A stretch of 13,032 nt of DNA from Porphyromonadaceae bacterium UBA7555 (GTDB lineage: Bacteria; Bacteroidota; Bacteroidia; Bacteroidales; Muribaculaceae), in contig DLLT01000044.1 of the NCBI GenBank assembly GCA_002478045.1, positions 1 through 13,032 of the forward strand, in the 5' to 3' direction. Below the pieces are notes generated by a model. It was not told the origin of the DNA, ran no database searches, and saw nothing but the letters and a program-made list of their open reading frames with translations. The first letter of the stretch is position 1, and each line of letters begins with the position of its first letter. Both the position numbers and the translations under genes were made by a program. Positions 7,701-13,032 of this stretch are shown here, piece after piece.

Positions 7701-8435
7701 ATGAAACTGTCCGTACGAGACATACACAAGAGCTACGGCTCGATGGAAGTGCTGCGCGGCATCAGTGTGGATGTCGCCGATAGCGCCGTGACCGCCATCG
7801 TCGGCCCCAGCGGCGCCGGCAAGAGCACCCTGTTGCACATTATGGGTACACTGGACCGCCCCGACAGCGGCAGCGTCCTCATCAATGGCGTAGACGTCAC
7901 CTCGCTGCGCGACAAGGCCCTGAGCCGATTGCGCAACACCACTCTGGGCTTCGTATTCCAAAGTCACCGCCTGCTGCCCGAATTCTCCATCGTCGAAAAC
8001 GTGGCTATGCCGTGCCTCGTAGGTGGTATGAGGCGCCGCGAAGCCATGGAGCGCGCACGCCGTTGGCTGGACCGTCTCGGCCTTGCCGAAAGGCTGAACC
8101 ATCGCCCGTCCGAATTGTCCGGCGGCGAGTGTCAGCGTGCCGCCGTGGCTCGCGCATTGGTCAACGATGCGCCCCTGCTGCTGGCCGATGAGCCCTCGGG
8201 AAGCCTCGATAGCGAAAATCGCCGACGCATGCACCGCCTATTCTTCGACCTGCGCGACACCTATGGCACCACCATAGTCATAGTCACCCATGATGGTGAA
8301 TTGGCCGCCGATGCCGACCACGTGTTGCACATTGCCGACGGACGACTGGTCAACGAACAATCACCGGCGACAGACACTGACAACCAAAAAAGGCCGGACA
8401 CAGATGCAAGATTGGACACACCGGCGGATTTATAG
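7701..8435 (+). CDS. lolD: LolD-type lipoprotein-releasing ABC ATPase
   Basis: A 244-residue ABC ATPase with all catalytic motifs: Walker A GPSGAGKS (35-42), Q-loop Gln87 in FVFQSHRLLPEF, signature LSGGECQ (139-145), Walker B LLLADE (159-164), D-loop SLD (168-170) and switch His197. LLPEF (91-95) and LFFDLRD (180-186) mark the LolD branch of the LolD/MacB/FtsE group. With a LolC/E-type permease it powers release of outer membrane lipoproteins from the inner membrane; no such permease lies here. A hydrophilic tail of about 28 residues rich in Asp, Thr and Pro follows the core. The longer in-frame GTG start at 7674 is rejected. It would lie upstream of the predicted transcription start, and MKLSVRDIHKSYG is the usual LolD N-terminus. 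The gene could also be read as the ATPase of the preceding ABC-2 pair, which is less likely because LolD-type ATPases pair with FtsX-like permeases. Confidence 0.88.
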   Translation: MKLSVRDIHKSYGSMEVLRGISVDVADSAVTAIVGPSGAGKSTLLHIMGTLDRPDSGSVLINGVDVTSLRDKALSRLRNTTLGFVFQSHRLLPEFSIVENVAMPCLVGGMRRREAMERARRWLDRLGLAERLNHRPSELSGGECQRAAVARALVNDAPLLLADEPSGSLDSENRRRMHRLFFDLRDTYGTTIVIVTHDGELAADADHVLHIADGRLVNEQSPATDTDNQKRPDTDARLDTPADL

Positions 8436-8444
8436 ATATAGCTA

Positions 8445-8477
8445 AACAATAAAAAACAACATAACAATAAAAAACAA
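8445..8477 (+). repeat. 15-bp perfect direct repeat in an A-rich leader
   Basis: AACAATAAAAAACAA occurs at 8445-8459 and again at 8463-8477, an 18-bp period. The pair fills most of the spacer between lolD and the lipoprotein gene. It may act as an A-rich translation-enhancing leader for the lipoprotein, as is common in Bacteroidota, where Shine-Dalgarno sequences are weak. It could also be a simple slippage duplication. Confidence 0.8.
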
Positions 8478-8485
8478 GTACAACT

Positions 8486-9187
8486 ATGATCACCAAGATG
8501 ATATGCCGGATGCTTCCGGTTGTGGCAATGGCGCTGTTTGCTTGCTCATGCAACAACGATAATGACGACCCCTCAACGGAAGGCACCCAAATAGACTTCG
8601 TTACAGTCAAGTCAATCACCGATGCCGGCACATCCTTCGAAGTACAGAAGGAAGGCGACTCGCCCGTGGCCACACTCATCACGTCCAAGAAACTCGCCGA
8701 GGACGTCAAGGTAGGCCAGCGCATACTGCTGCGTTACTTCCCCGCCAACGGACAGCCCTACACCAGCGGCAACATCACCCCCACGGGATATATGACAATA
8801 TACGGCAACGGCGACCCCGTGGCCGTCAAGAAGAGCGAAGACGTCGGCGGATTTGCCTCCGAAGACGTCATCATCAAGATATGCCAGCGCACCGGCAAGT
8901 ACGTCAACGTAGCCGCTCGCTGCTTTATGCTCAACGCTCCCCAAAGTTTCGATCTGGTATGCGACCAGAGCACCCTGTCCGATGCCGAACCGGTACTCTA
9001 CCTGCTCTACAAGAGCGACAGCAACAGCGTCGACGGCGCTTATAAAGTGGTCTACGGCTCATGGGACATCTCGCAGATTTGGAACCTGTCCACCTGCAAG
9101 AGCATACACGTCAAATACGCCACCTCTGAAGGCACAAAGAACGTAACCTTGATTAAGGACGCCTCGCAAATTACCCCCGCCGAGTAA
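8486..9187 (+). CDS. NigD-like lipoprotein (tentative)
   Basis: A 233-residue secreted lipoprotein. The N-terminal signal peptide ends in a lipobox FACSC (about 18-22), followed by NNDNDDP, an acidic/Asn stretch usual after the anchor Cys in this phylum. Two small beta-rich parts follow. The first (about 37-110) runs FVTVKSI, FEVQKEGDSPVATLIT, VGQRILLRYFPANG and GYMTIYGNGDPVAV. The second (about 115-233) includes YVNVAARCFML, LYLLYKSDSNSV and the terminal SIHVKYATSEGTKNVTLI. The 'VGQRIL-x-F' stretch after a short beta domain resembles Bacteroidales NigD-like lipoproteins. This match is from memory and moderate. Its role is unknown and no enzyme motif is visible. It starts 50 bases after lolD with no separate promoter box seen, so it may be co-transcribed with it. 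Confidence 0.55.
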   Translation: MITKMICRMLPVVAMALFACSCNNDNDDPSTEGTQIDFVTVKSITDAGTSFEVQKEGDSPVATLITSKKLAEDVKVGQRILLRYFPANGQPYTSGNITPTGYMTIYGNGDPVAVKKSEDVGGFASEDVIIKICQRTGKYVNVAARCFMLNAPQSFDLVCDQSTLSDAEPVLYLLYKSDSNSVDGAYKVVYGSWDISQIWNLSTCKSIHVKYATSEGTKNVTLIKDASQITPAE

Positions 9188-9212
9188 TTCGGTTGCTGAA
9201 TACATACCATAC

Positions 9213-9249
9213 TGCCGATGTCAACGGACCATATCCGCCGACATCGGCA
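9213..9249 (+). terminator. Hairpin downstream of the lipoprotein gene, probable terminator
   Basis: TGCCGATGTC at 9213-9222 pairs perfectly with 9240-9249. Inside, CGG at 9225-9227 can pair with CCG at 9235-9237. It begins 25 bases after the lipoprotein stop. No T-run follows on the plus strand, so the terminator role is inferred from stem strength and position. Confidence 0.5.
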
Positions 9250-9292
9250 AATTCCCTGAAAATACATATAAACCATACAAGATACATGCCTT

Positions 9293-9601
9293 ATGGACAA
9301 CAACAAGAACAATAACAACGAAATCAAAATAGAACTTCCCGCCGAAGTCGCCGCAGGACACTACAGCAACCTCGCCGTAATAGCCCACAGCGCCAACGAA
9401 TTCTACCTCGACTTCATCGCCGTGGCACCCAATATGCCGCAGGCCAAGGTACAGACACGCGTCATTATGACTCCCGAAAACGCCAAGAACCTGCTGTTTG
9501 CCCTGCGCGACAATATCGCCAAGTACGAAAGCACCTTCGGCGACATCGAACGCATCGTACCCAAGAACAACACCCCGGATAAACACGGATTTACAGCCTG
9601 A
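9293..9601 (+). CDS. DUF3467 family protein
   Basis: A 102-residue soluble protein. After an Asn/Lys-rich start, IKIELPAEVAAGHYSNLAVI, the segment NEFYLDFIAVAPNMPQAKV and the helix TPENAKNLLFALRDNIAKYE followed by FGDIERI match the DUF3467 pattern. That pattern is 'G-x-Y-[AS]-N', then 'EF-x-x-DF', then 'AK-x-L-x-x-AL-x-x-N-x-x-x-Y-E'. The function of this family is not established. In Bacteroidota it is short and cytoplasmic with no signal peptide, as here. Its stop and the next ATG (cysS) are separated by only four bases, so the two are surely in one transcript and probably translationally coupled. No promoter box was recognised in the 43 bases between the upstream hairpin and the start. Confidence 0.85.
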   Translation: MDNNKNNNNEIKIELPAEVAAGHYSNLAVIAHSANEFYLDFIAVAPNMPQAKVQTRVIMTPENAKNLLFALRDNIAKYESTFGDIERIVPKNNTPDKHGFTA

Positions 9602-9605
9602 GACG

Positions 9606-11126
9606 ATGAGTGCCGACCTTTCGGGTATACGCCCCAACGACCTGTGCATCTACAACTCGATGAGCCGCGGCAAGGAGGCGTTCAAGCCTCTGCACGCTCC
9701 GCTCGTGGGTATGTACGTCTGCGGCCCTACGGTGTACGGCGATGCACACCTGGGTCACGCCCGCCCCGCCATAACTTTTGACATCGTACTGCGCTATCTG
9801 CGCCACCTGGGATACAAGGTGCGCTATGTGCGCAACATCACCGACGTCGGACACCTGGAACACGATGCAGACGACGGCGAAGACAAAATTGCAAAGAAGG
9901 CTCGCCTCGAACAGCTCGAGCCTATGGAAGTGGTACAATACTACCTCAATCGCTACCACCACGATATGGAAGCACTCAACGTGCTGCCGCCCAGCATCGA
10001 GCCGCTCGCCTCGGGACACATCATCGAGCAAATCGAGTATATCAAGAAAATTCTGGAAGCCGGATACGCATACGTCAGCGACGGCAATGTCTACTTCGAC
10101 GTGCCCAAATTCAATCGCGACTACGGATACGGACGCCTCAGCGGCCGCAATATCGATGAGTTGCTGGCCACCACACGCGCACTCGACGGACAGGAGTCCA
10201 AGCACAATCCCGCCGATTTCGCACTCTGGAAAAAAGCCGCGCCGGAGCATATCATGCACTGGCCCTCGCCGTGGAGCGAAGGCTTCCCCGGATGGCACCT
10301 CGAATGCAGCACCATGAGCGAGAAATACCTCGGCGAGGAATTTGACATACACGGCGGCGGAATGGACCTCAAATTCCCGCACCACGAGTGCGAGATAGCA
10401 CAAAGCGTAGCCCATAACGGACACCCCAGCGTCAAGGTGTGGATGCACAACAATATGATTACCATCAACGGCAAGAAGATGGGCAAATCACTGGGCAATT
10501 TCATCACCCTCGAGCAATTCTTCACCGGCAGCCACGAGCTTTTGCAGCAGGCATATACGCCGATGACCATCCGCTTCTTCATCTTGCAGGCACACTACCG
10601 CGGCACCGTAGACTTCTCCAACGAAGCACTGCAAGGCGCCGAACGCGCACTGCGCCGCCTCACCGAGGCCTACGGACGCCTCGGCGAGCTGCGTGCCACA
10701 GCAGACGCACCCTCATTGGCCGAGACCGTGAGCGAGTTGCGCCGCCGCTGCTACGAAGCCATGGACGACGATTTCAATACGCCTATGGTACTGGCAACGC
10801 TATTCGAAGCCGCCGGACTTGTCAACAAAATCAATGACGGGACCGTCAAAGCCACAGCCGAGGACATCGCCGACATCCGAGCACTTATGGACACCTTCAT
10901 GGTCGAAATTCTGGGTCTGCGTGCCGACGTACAAGGCGCCGACTCAGCCGAAGGCAAGGACACCCTTGCACCATTCCGCGGCGCCGTAGACCTGCTGCTG
11001 GACATCCGTCTCAACGCCAAACGCAACCGCGACTTCGCCACCAGCGACGCCATACGCGACCGCCTGGCCGCCCTGGGCTTTACCGTCAAGGACACCAAAG
11101 ACGGCTTTGAGTGGACACTGGACTAA
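9606..11126 (+). CDS. cysS: Cysteinyl-tRNA synthetase
   Basis: A 506-residue class I synthetase that charges tRNA-Cys with cysteine in the cytoplasm. MYVCGPTVYGDAHLGHAR (36-53) holds the HIGH motif as HLGH (48-51). The KMSKS loop reads KMGKS (291-295), with Gly in place of the first Ser. The zinc site is complete: Cys39, Cys234, His259 and Glu263, at the same spacing as Cys28, Cys209, His234 and Glu238 of the E. coli enzyme. FDIHGGGMDLKFPHHE is a family signature. The C-terminal part (from about 350) is the helical anticodon region and ends with GFEWTLD. An upstream in-frame extension to 9498 exists, but it lies inside the DUF3467 gene and is not synthetase-like, so the ATG at 9606 is preferred. 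About 45 residues longer than the E. coli enzyme, spread over the N-terminus and helical domain. Confidence 0.97.
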   Translation: MSADLSGIRPNDLCIYNSMSRGKEAFKPLHAPLVGMYVCGPTVYGDAHLGHARPAITFDIVLRYLRHLGYKVRYVRNITDVGHLEHDADDGEDKIAKKARLEQLEPMEVVQYYLNRYHHDMEALNVLPPSIEPLASGHIIEQIEYIKKILEAGYAYVSDGNVYFDVPKFNRDYGYGRLSGRNIDELLATTRALDGQESKHNPADFALWKKAAPEHIMHWPSPWSEGFPGWHLECSTMSEKYLGEEFDIHGGGMDLKFPHHECEIAQSVAHNGHPSVKVWMHNNMITINGKKMGKSLGNFITLEQFFTGSHELLQQAYTPMTIRFFILQAHYRGTVDFSNEALQGAERALRRLTEAYGRLGELRATADAPSLAETVSELRRRCYEAMDDDFNTPMVLATLFEAAGLVNKINDGTVKATAEDIADIRALMDTFMVEILGLRADVQGADSAEGKDTLAPFRGAVDLLLDIRLNAKRNRDFATSDAIRDRLAALGFTVKDTKDGFEWTLD

Positions 11127-11165
11127 ATTCCTGACAAGACCACACCCAAAATCCCGTCTGTGACA

Positions 11166-12635
11166 ATGGATACGGACACACGCACGATGACAGAGCCTGA
11201 AGCCTTCGAGCCTCAGGCTCTGTCGGCACGTGTCACCTCCGCTCTCGGATACGAGCCCAACAGCCAGCAACGCGCCGTCATCGACGCGCTGACGCGTTTT
11301 GTGTCGCCGCTGACGCAGCGGCAGGCTCAGACCGCGCCCGATGTGGACGCCGTATTCGTGCTCAACGGATATGCCGGCACGGGCAAGACCTCGCTCACCG
11401 CCGCGCTGACACGCGCCTTAGCCGACATCAACGTCCCCTCGGTGCTGATGGCGCCCACAGGCCGCGCCGCCAAGGTCTTTGCCGGGTACGCTCACCGCAC
11501 GGCATACACCATACACCGCAAGATATACCGCCACAGCCTCGGCGGCGAAGTACCGGGATTACAGGAGAATAAAGCCGTAGGCACACTATTCATCGTCGAC
11601 GAAGCCTCCATGATTTCGGGCGGCAATCCCGGCGGACACGAAGACCTGCTCGGCGACCTAATACAATACGTCTATGCCGGACAGGGCTGCCGTATGCTCC
11701 TGATAGGCGACACAGCCCAGCTACCGCCGGTGGGAATGGACCGCTCGCCGGCTATGGACCCGGAGGTGCTGCACGCCTACGGACTGCGCGTAAGCCGCGC
11801 CACACTCACCGCCATAGCACGCCAACGCGCCGACAGCGGCATCCTGGCCAATGCCACAATGCTGCGACGCACCATGCGCGATGCCGCCGCCGGACGCGAC
11901 CAGCTGCGCATGCCCACGCTCATTACAGACGGATTCAGCGACATCGACATCACCTCGCCGGAGGAACTGCCCGAAGCCATCGAAAGCGCCTACCGCGACC
12001 ACGGCATCGACCGCACGCTCGTAATCACGCGCTCAAACATGCGTGCCGCCGCATTCAACCGCGCCATACGCTCCGATGTCCTATATATAGACACCGCCAT
12101 CGCCAAAGGCGAGCCGCTCATCGTGGTCAAGAACAACTACCGCTGTGCACGCTCCGTCAAAGGCCTCGATTTCATCGCCAACGGCGACATGGCCATCGTC
12201 TCGCACATATACAGCACCGAGACACGCTATGGGATGCACTGGGCCGATGTGCGGCTGGCCTTGTCCGACCGCGACATTGAATTCGACGCAAAAATCACCC
12301 TCGACACACTCGTAGACGATACCCCGGCACTGTCGCGCGAAAAGCTCGGCCACCTCGCCGCCGCCATACTCGCGGCATACGACGGCGCCGCATCCATGAG
12401 CCCGCGCCAACAGATGGCCATACTCAATGCCGACCCGTATTTTGATGCCCTGCAGGTCAAATTCGGATACACCGTCACCTGCCACAAAGCCCAAGGCGGA
12501 CAATGGGACCGCGTCTTCGTCGACATGTGCGGCATAGCCCCCGACGCCCCCATGGAAGACTTCTATCGCTGGCTATACACCGCCGTCACCCGTGCCCGCC
12601 GTCACCTCACCATCATCGCCCCACAACAATTCTGA
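11166..12635 (+). CDS. RecD-like superfamily 1 DNA helicase (AAA_30 / UvrD_C_2 type)
   Basis: A 489-residue ATP-dependent helicase. Motifs in order: Walker A GYAGTGKT (68-75), motif Ia LMAPTGRAAKVF (94-105), Walker B IVDEAS (143-148) and motif III LIGDTAQLPPVG (179-190). The C-terminal part has TCHKAQGGQWDRVFVD (438-453) and motif VI YTAVTRARRHL (about 471-482). This is the RecD/Dda-like branch of SF1, usually unwinding 5' to 3', involved in DNA repair or recombination. It is shorter than RecD2 because the long N-terminal helical domain is missing, as in the common stand-alone Bacteroidota form. The ATG at 11166 is chosen over a GTG at 11160. A later ATG at 11187 is also possible, since the first ten residues are Thr/Asp-rich and unconserved in look. 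It lies 39 bases after cysS with no promoter box seen. Confidence 0.9.
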   Translation: MDTDTRTMTEPEAFEPQALSARVTSALGYEPNSQQRAVIDALTRFVSPLTQRQAQTAPDVDAVFVLNGYAGTGKTSLTAALTRALADINVPSVLMAPTGRAAKVFAGYAHRTAYTIHRKIYRHSLGGEVPGLQENKAVGTLFIVDEASMISGGNPGGHEDLLGDLIQYVYAGQGCRMLLIGDTAQLPPVGMDRSPAMDPEVLHAYGLRVSRATLTAIARQRADSGILANATMLRRTMRDAAAGRDQLRMPTLITDGFSDIDITSPEELPEAIESAYRDHGIDRTLVITRSNMRAAAFNRAIRSDVLYIDTAIAKGEPLIVVKNNYRCARSVKGLDFIANGDMAIVSHIYSTETRYGMHWADVRLALSDRDIEFDAKITLDTLVDDTPALSREKLGHLAAAILAAYDGAASMSPRQQMAILNADPYFDALQVKFGYTVTCHKAQGGQWDRVFVDMCGIAPDAPMEDFYRWLYTAVTRARRHLTIIAPQQF

Positions 12636-12653
12636 CCGCGCCCCACCCGCAAA

Positions 12654-12686
12654 AGTAGCCCGATAGTAGCCAATAAGTGACCAATA
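12654..12686. repeat. Three imperfect 11-bp tandem repeats
   Basis: AGTAGCCCGAT (12654-12664), AGTAGCCAATA (12665-12675) and AGTGACCAATA (12676-12686) follow one another without a gap, starting 18 bases after the helicase stop. The period is one helical turn. An inverted copy of GCCAATAA lies at 12767-12774. It could be a binding site array for a regulator or a chance duplication. Confidence 0.6.
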
Positions 12687-12800
12687 AACGGGCACATACC
12701 AAGAGAGCAGTAACAACAGTGGCGAACAATGCCGGAGGTCTTAATCGATGTGGTGGCGTATCTTATTATTGGCGTATAGGTCAAATTGCAGGGTGGATTA
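12687..12800. other. Gene-free stretch after the helicase
   Basis: Stops interrupt all frames, and the longest antisense ORF (60 residues, 12602-12784) looks spurious. GGCGTAT is repeated at 12755-12761 and 12771-12777. No terminator, tRNA or convincing regulatory site was recognised apart from these short repeats. Confidence 0.4.
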
Positions 12801-12833
12801 TTGAGGGGAATTGATCCGAATTATATAACTTCG
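12801..12833 (+). promoter_or_regulatory. Probable promoter reading toward the window end
   Basis: TAACTTCG at 12826-12833, followed by C, fits the same -7 form as the lolD promoter. A TTG at 12801-12803 lies 22 bases upstream, slightly longer than ideal. Transcription would start at about 12838. Confidence 0.5.
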
Positions 12834-12837
12834 CGCT

Positions 12838-13032
12838 ATGGTCTGAAGCGCAACGGGGCTCTGCTGGGGAGCAACCTCGCGAGGAATAAGGCCGTATGAA
12901 ACGACGAGAATGGGCAGGGGCTTCCACTTCGGTGGGGGCCCTGCTTGCACATTCTTAGAGTTTACATCAATGCCAAGAAAAACCCACAGATGAACCTCTT
13001 CCGGTTTTCTATCGAGAGTCCACTATGGTTGT
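12838..13032 (+). ncRNA. Possible structured RNA or long 5' leader (unidentified, incomplete)
   Basis: This stretch follows a promoter-like element and is rich in predicted stems. The main hairpin has arms 12914-12927 and 12932-12944 with one bulged G and a UUCG tetraloop closed by C-G. Its base extends to GAATG at 12908-12912 with CATTC at 12950-12954 across an internal loop. Smaller stems include GCTC/GAGC near 12860 and a self-complementary CCTCGCGAGG near 12880. No known RNA family (tmRNA, RNase P, SRP RNA, common riboswitches) could be matched from its conserved bases. An ATG at 12990 opens a frame (MNLFRFSIESPLWL) that runs off the window, so this could be the leader of a downstream gene. 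Alternatively, a minus-strand gene ending at 12962 could use the hairpin as a terminator. Confidence 0.35.

Noticed and set aside
7674..8435. LolD as the dedicated ATPase of the upstream ABC-2 permeases
   Set aside because: LLPEF and LFFDLRD motifs place it with LolD, which works with FtsX-like LolC/E permeases. It also has its own promoter. Kept only as an alternative.
9201..9292. T-box or other riboswitch upstream of the DUF3467-cysS pair
   Set aside because: Only the simple 9213-9249 hairpin is present. No T-box core sequence or other aptamer consensus was seen.
9591..10448. A 285-codon minus-strand frame inside cysS
   Set aside because: It lies fully opposite conserved cysS motifs (HIGH, zinc ligands) and has Val/Ala/His-rich composition typical of an antisense shadow.
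12914..12944. Terminal hairpin considered as tmRNA, RNase P RNA, SRP RNA or a group II intron domain
   Set aside because: None of the conserved bases of these RNAs could be found around it, so no family name is given.
12799..13022. About 74 open minus-strand codons in the terminal region
   Set aside because: The frame is closed by a stop at its upstream end within the window, has no ATG start, and its translation resembles nothing known. It is more likely a chance frame over a structured RNA.

Overview
The window looks like a chromosomal segment of a fairly GC-rich member of the Bacteroidales, possibly a Muribaculaceae-like gut bacterium. This is inferred from several signs. There are Bacteroidales-style lipoproteins (lipobox Cys followed by Ser or Asn), A-rich leaders with no strong Shine-Dalgarno sequence, and -7 promoter elements close to TAnnTTTG. 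The gene families also fit: a CvpA protein, a TolC/HlyD/ABC-2 export operon, a LolD with the usual LLPEF and LFFDLRD signatures, a DUF3467 protein and a cysteinyl-tRNA synthetase. The species cannot be fixed from the sequence alone.

Layout. (1) 1-1514, + strand and clearly more AT-rich than the rest: a short lipoprotein-leader ORF that looks like the decayed 5' end of a serpin gene, then an intact lipoprotein serpin (protease inhibitor). A strong two-way terminator hairpin follows at 1551-1595. (2) 1656-2216, - strand: a four-helix CvpA-family membrane protein that converges on the serpin. (3) 2217-2583: a divergent control region with a -7-like element facing each way. (4) 2584-7602, + strand: a four-gene export operon of a TolC-type outer membrane factor, a HlyD-type periplasmic adaptor and two ABC-2 permeases, with no dedicated ATPase gene. 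(5) 7701-9187: a LolD-type ATPase with its own promoter lying almost on its start codon, so it is probably leaderless, then a small NigD-like lipoprotein and a hairpin. (6) 9293-12635: a DUF3467 protein tightly coupled to cysS, then a RecD-like superfamily 1 helicase. (7) 12636-13032: about 400 bases with no convincing gene. It holds an 11-bp tandem repeat, a probable promoter and a GC-rich hairpin with a UUCG loop, and is possibly a structured RNA or the leader of a gene beyond the window.

How the genes work together. The four-gene operon should build a tripartite inner-to-outer membrane exporter whose energy source is not encoded beside it. LolD normally pairs with a LolC/E-type permease that releases lipoproteins, so it is probably not the missing ATPase despite being the next gene. 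The serpin and the NigD-like protein are probable clients of the lipoprotein sorting route. The DUF3467-cysS-helicase group is housekeeping.

No CRISPR array, tRNA, rRNA, insertion sequence or phage gene was recognised. The best leads are the terminal structured region, the ATPase-less exporter, the leaderless lolD and the serpin remnant beside an intact serpin.
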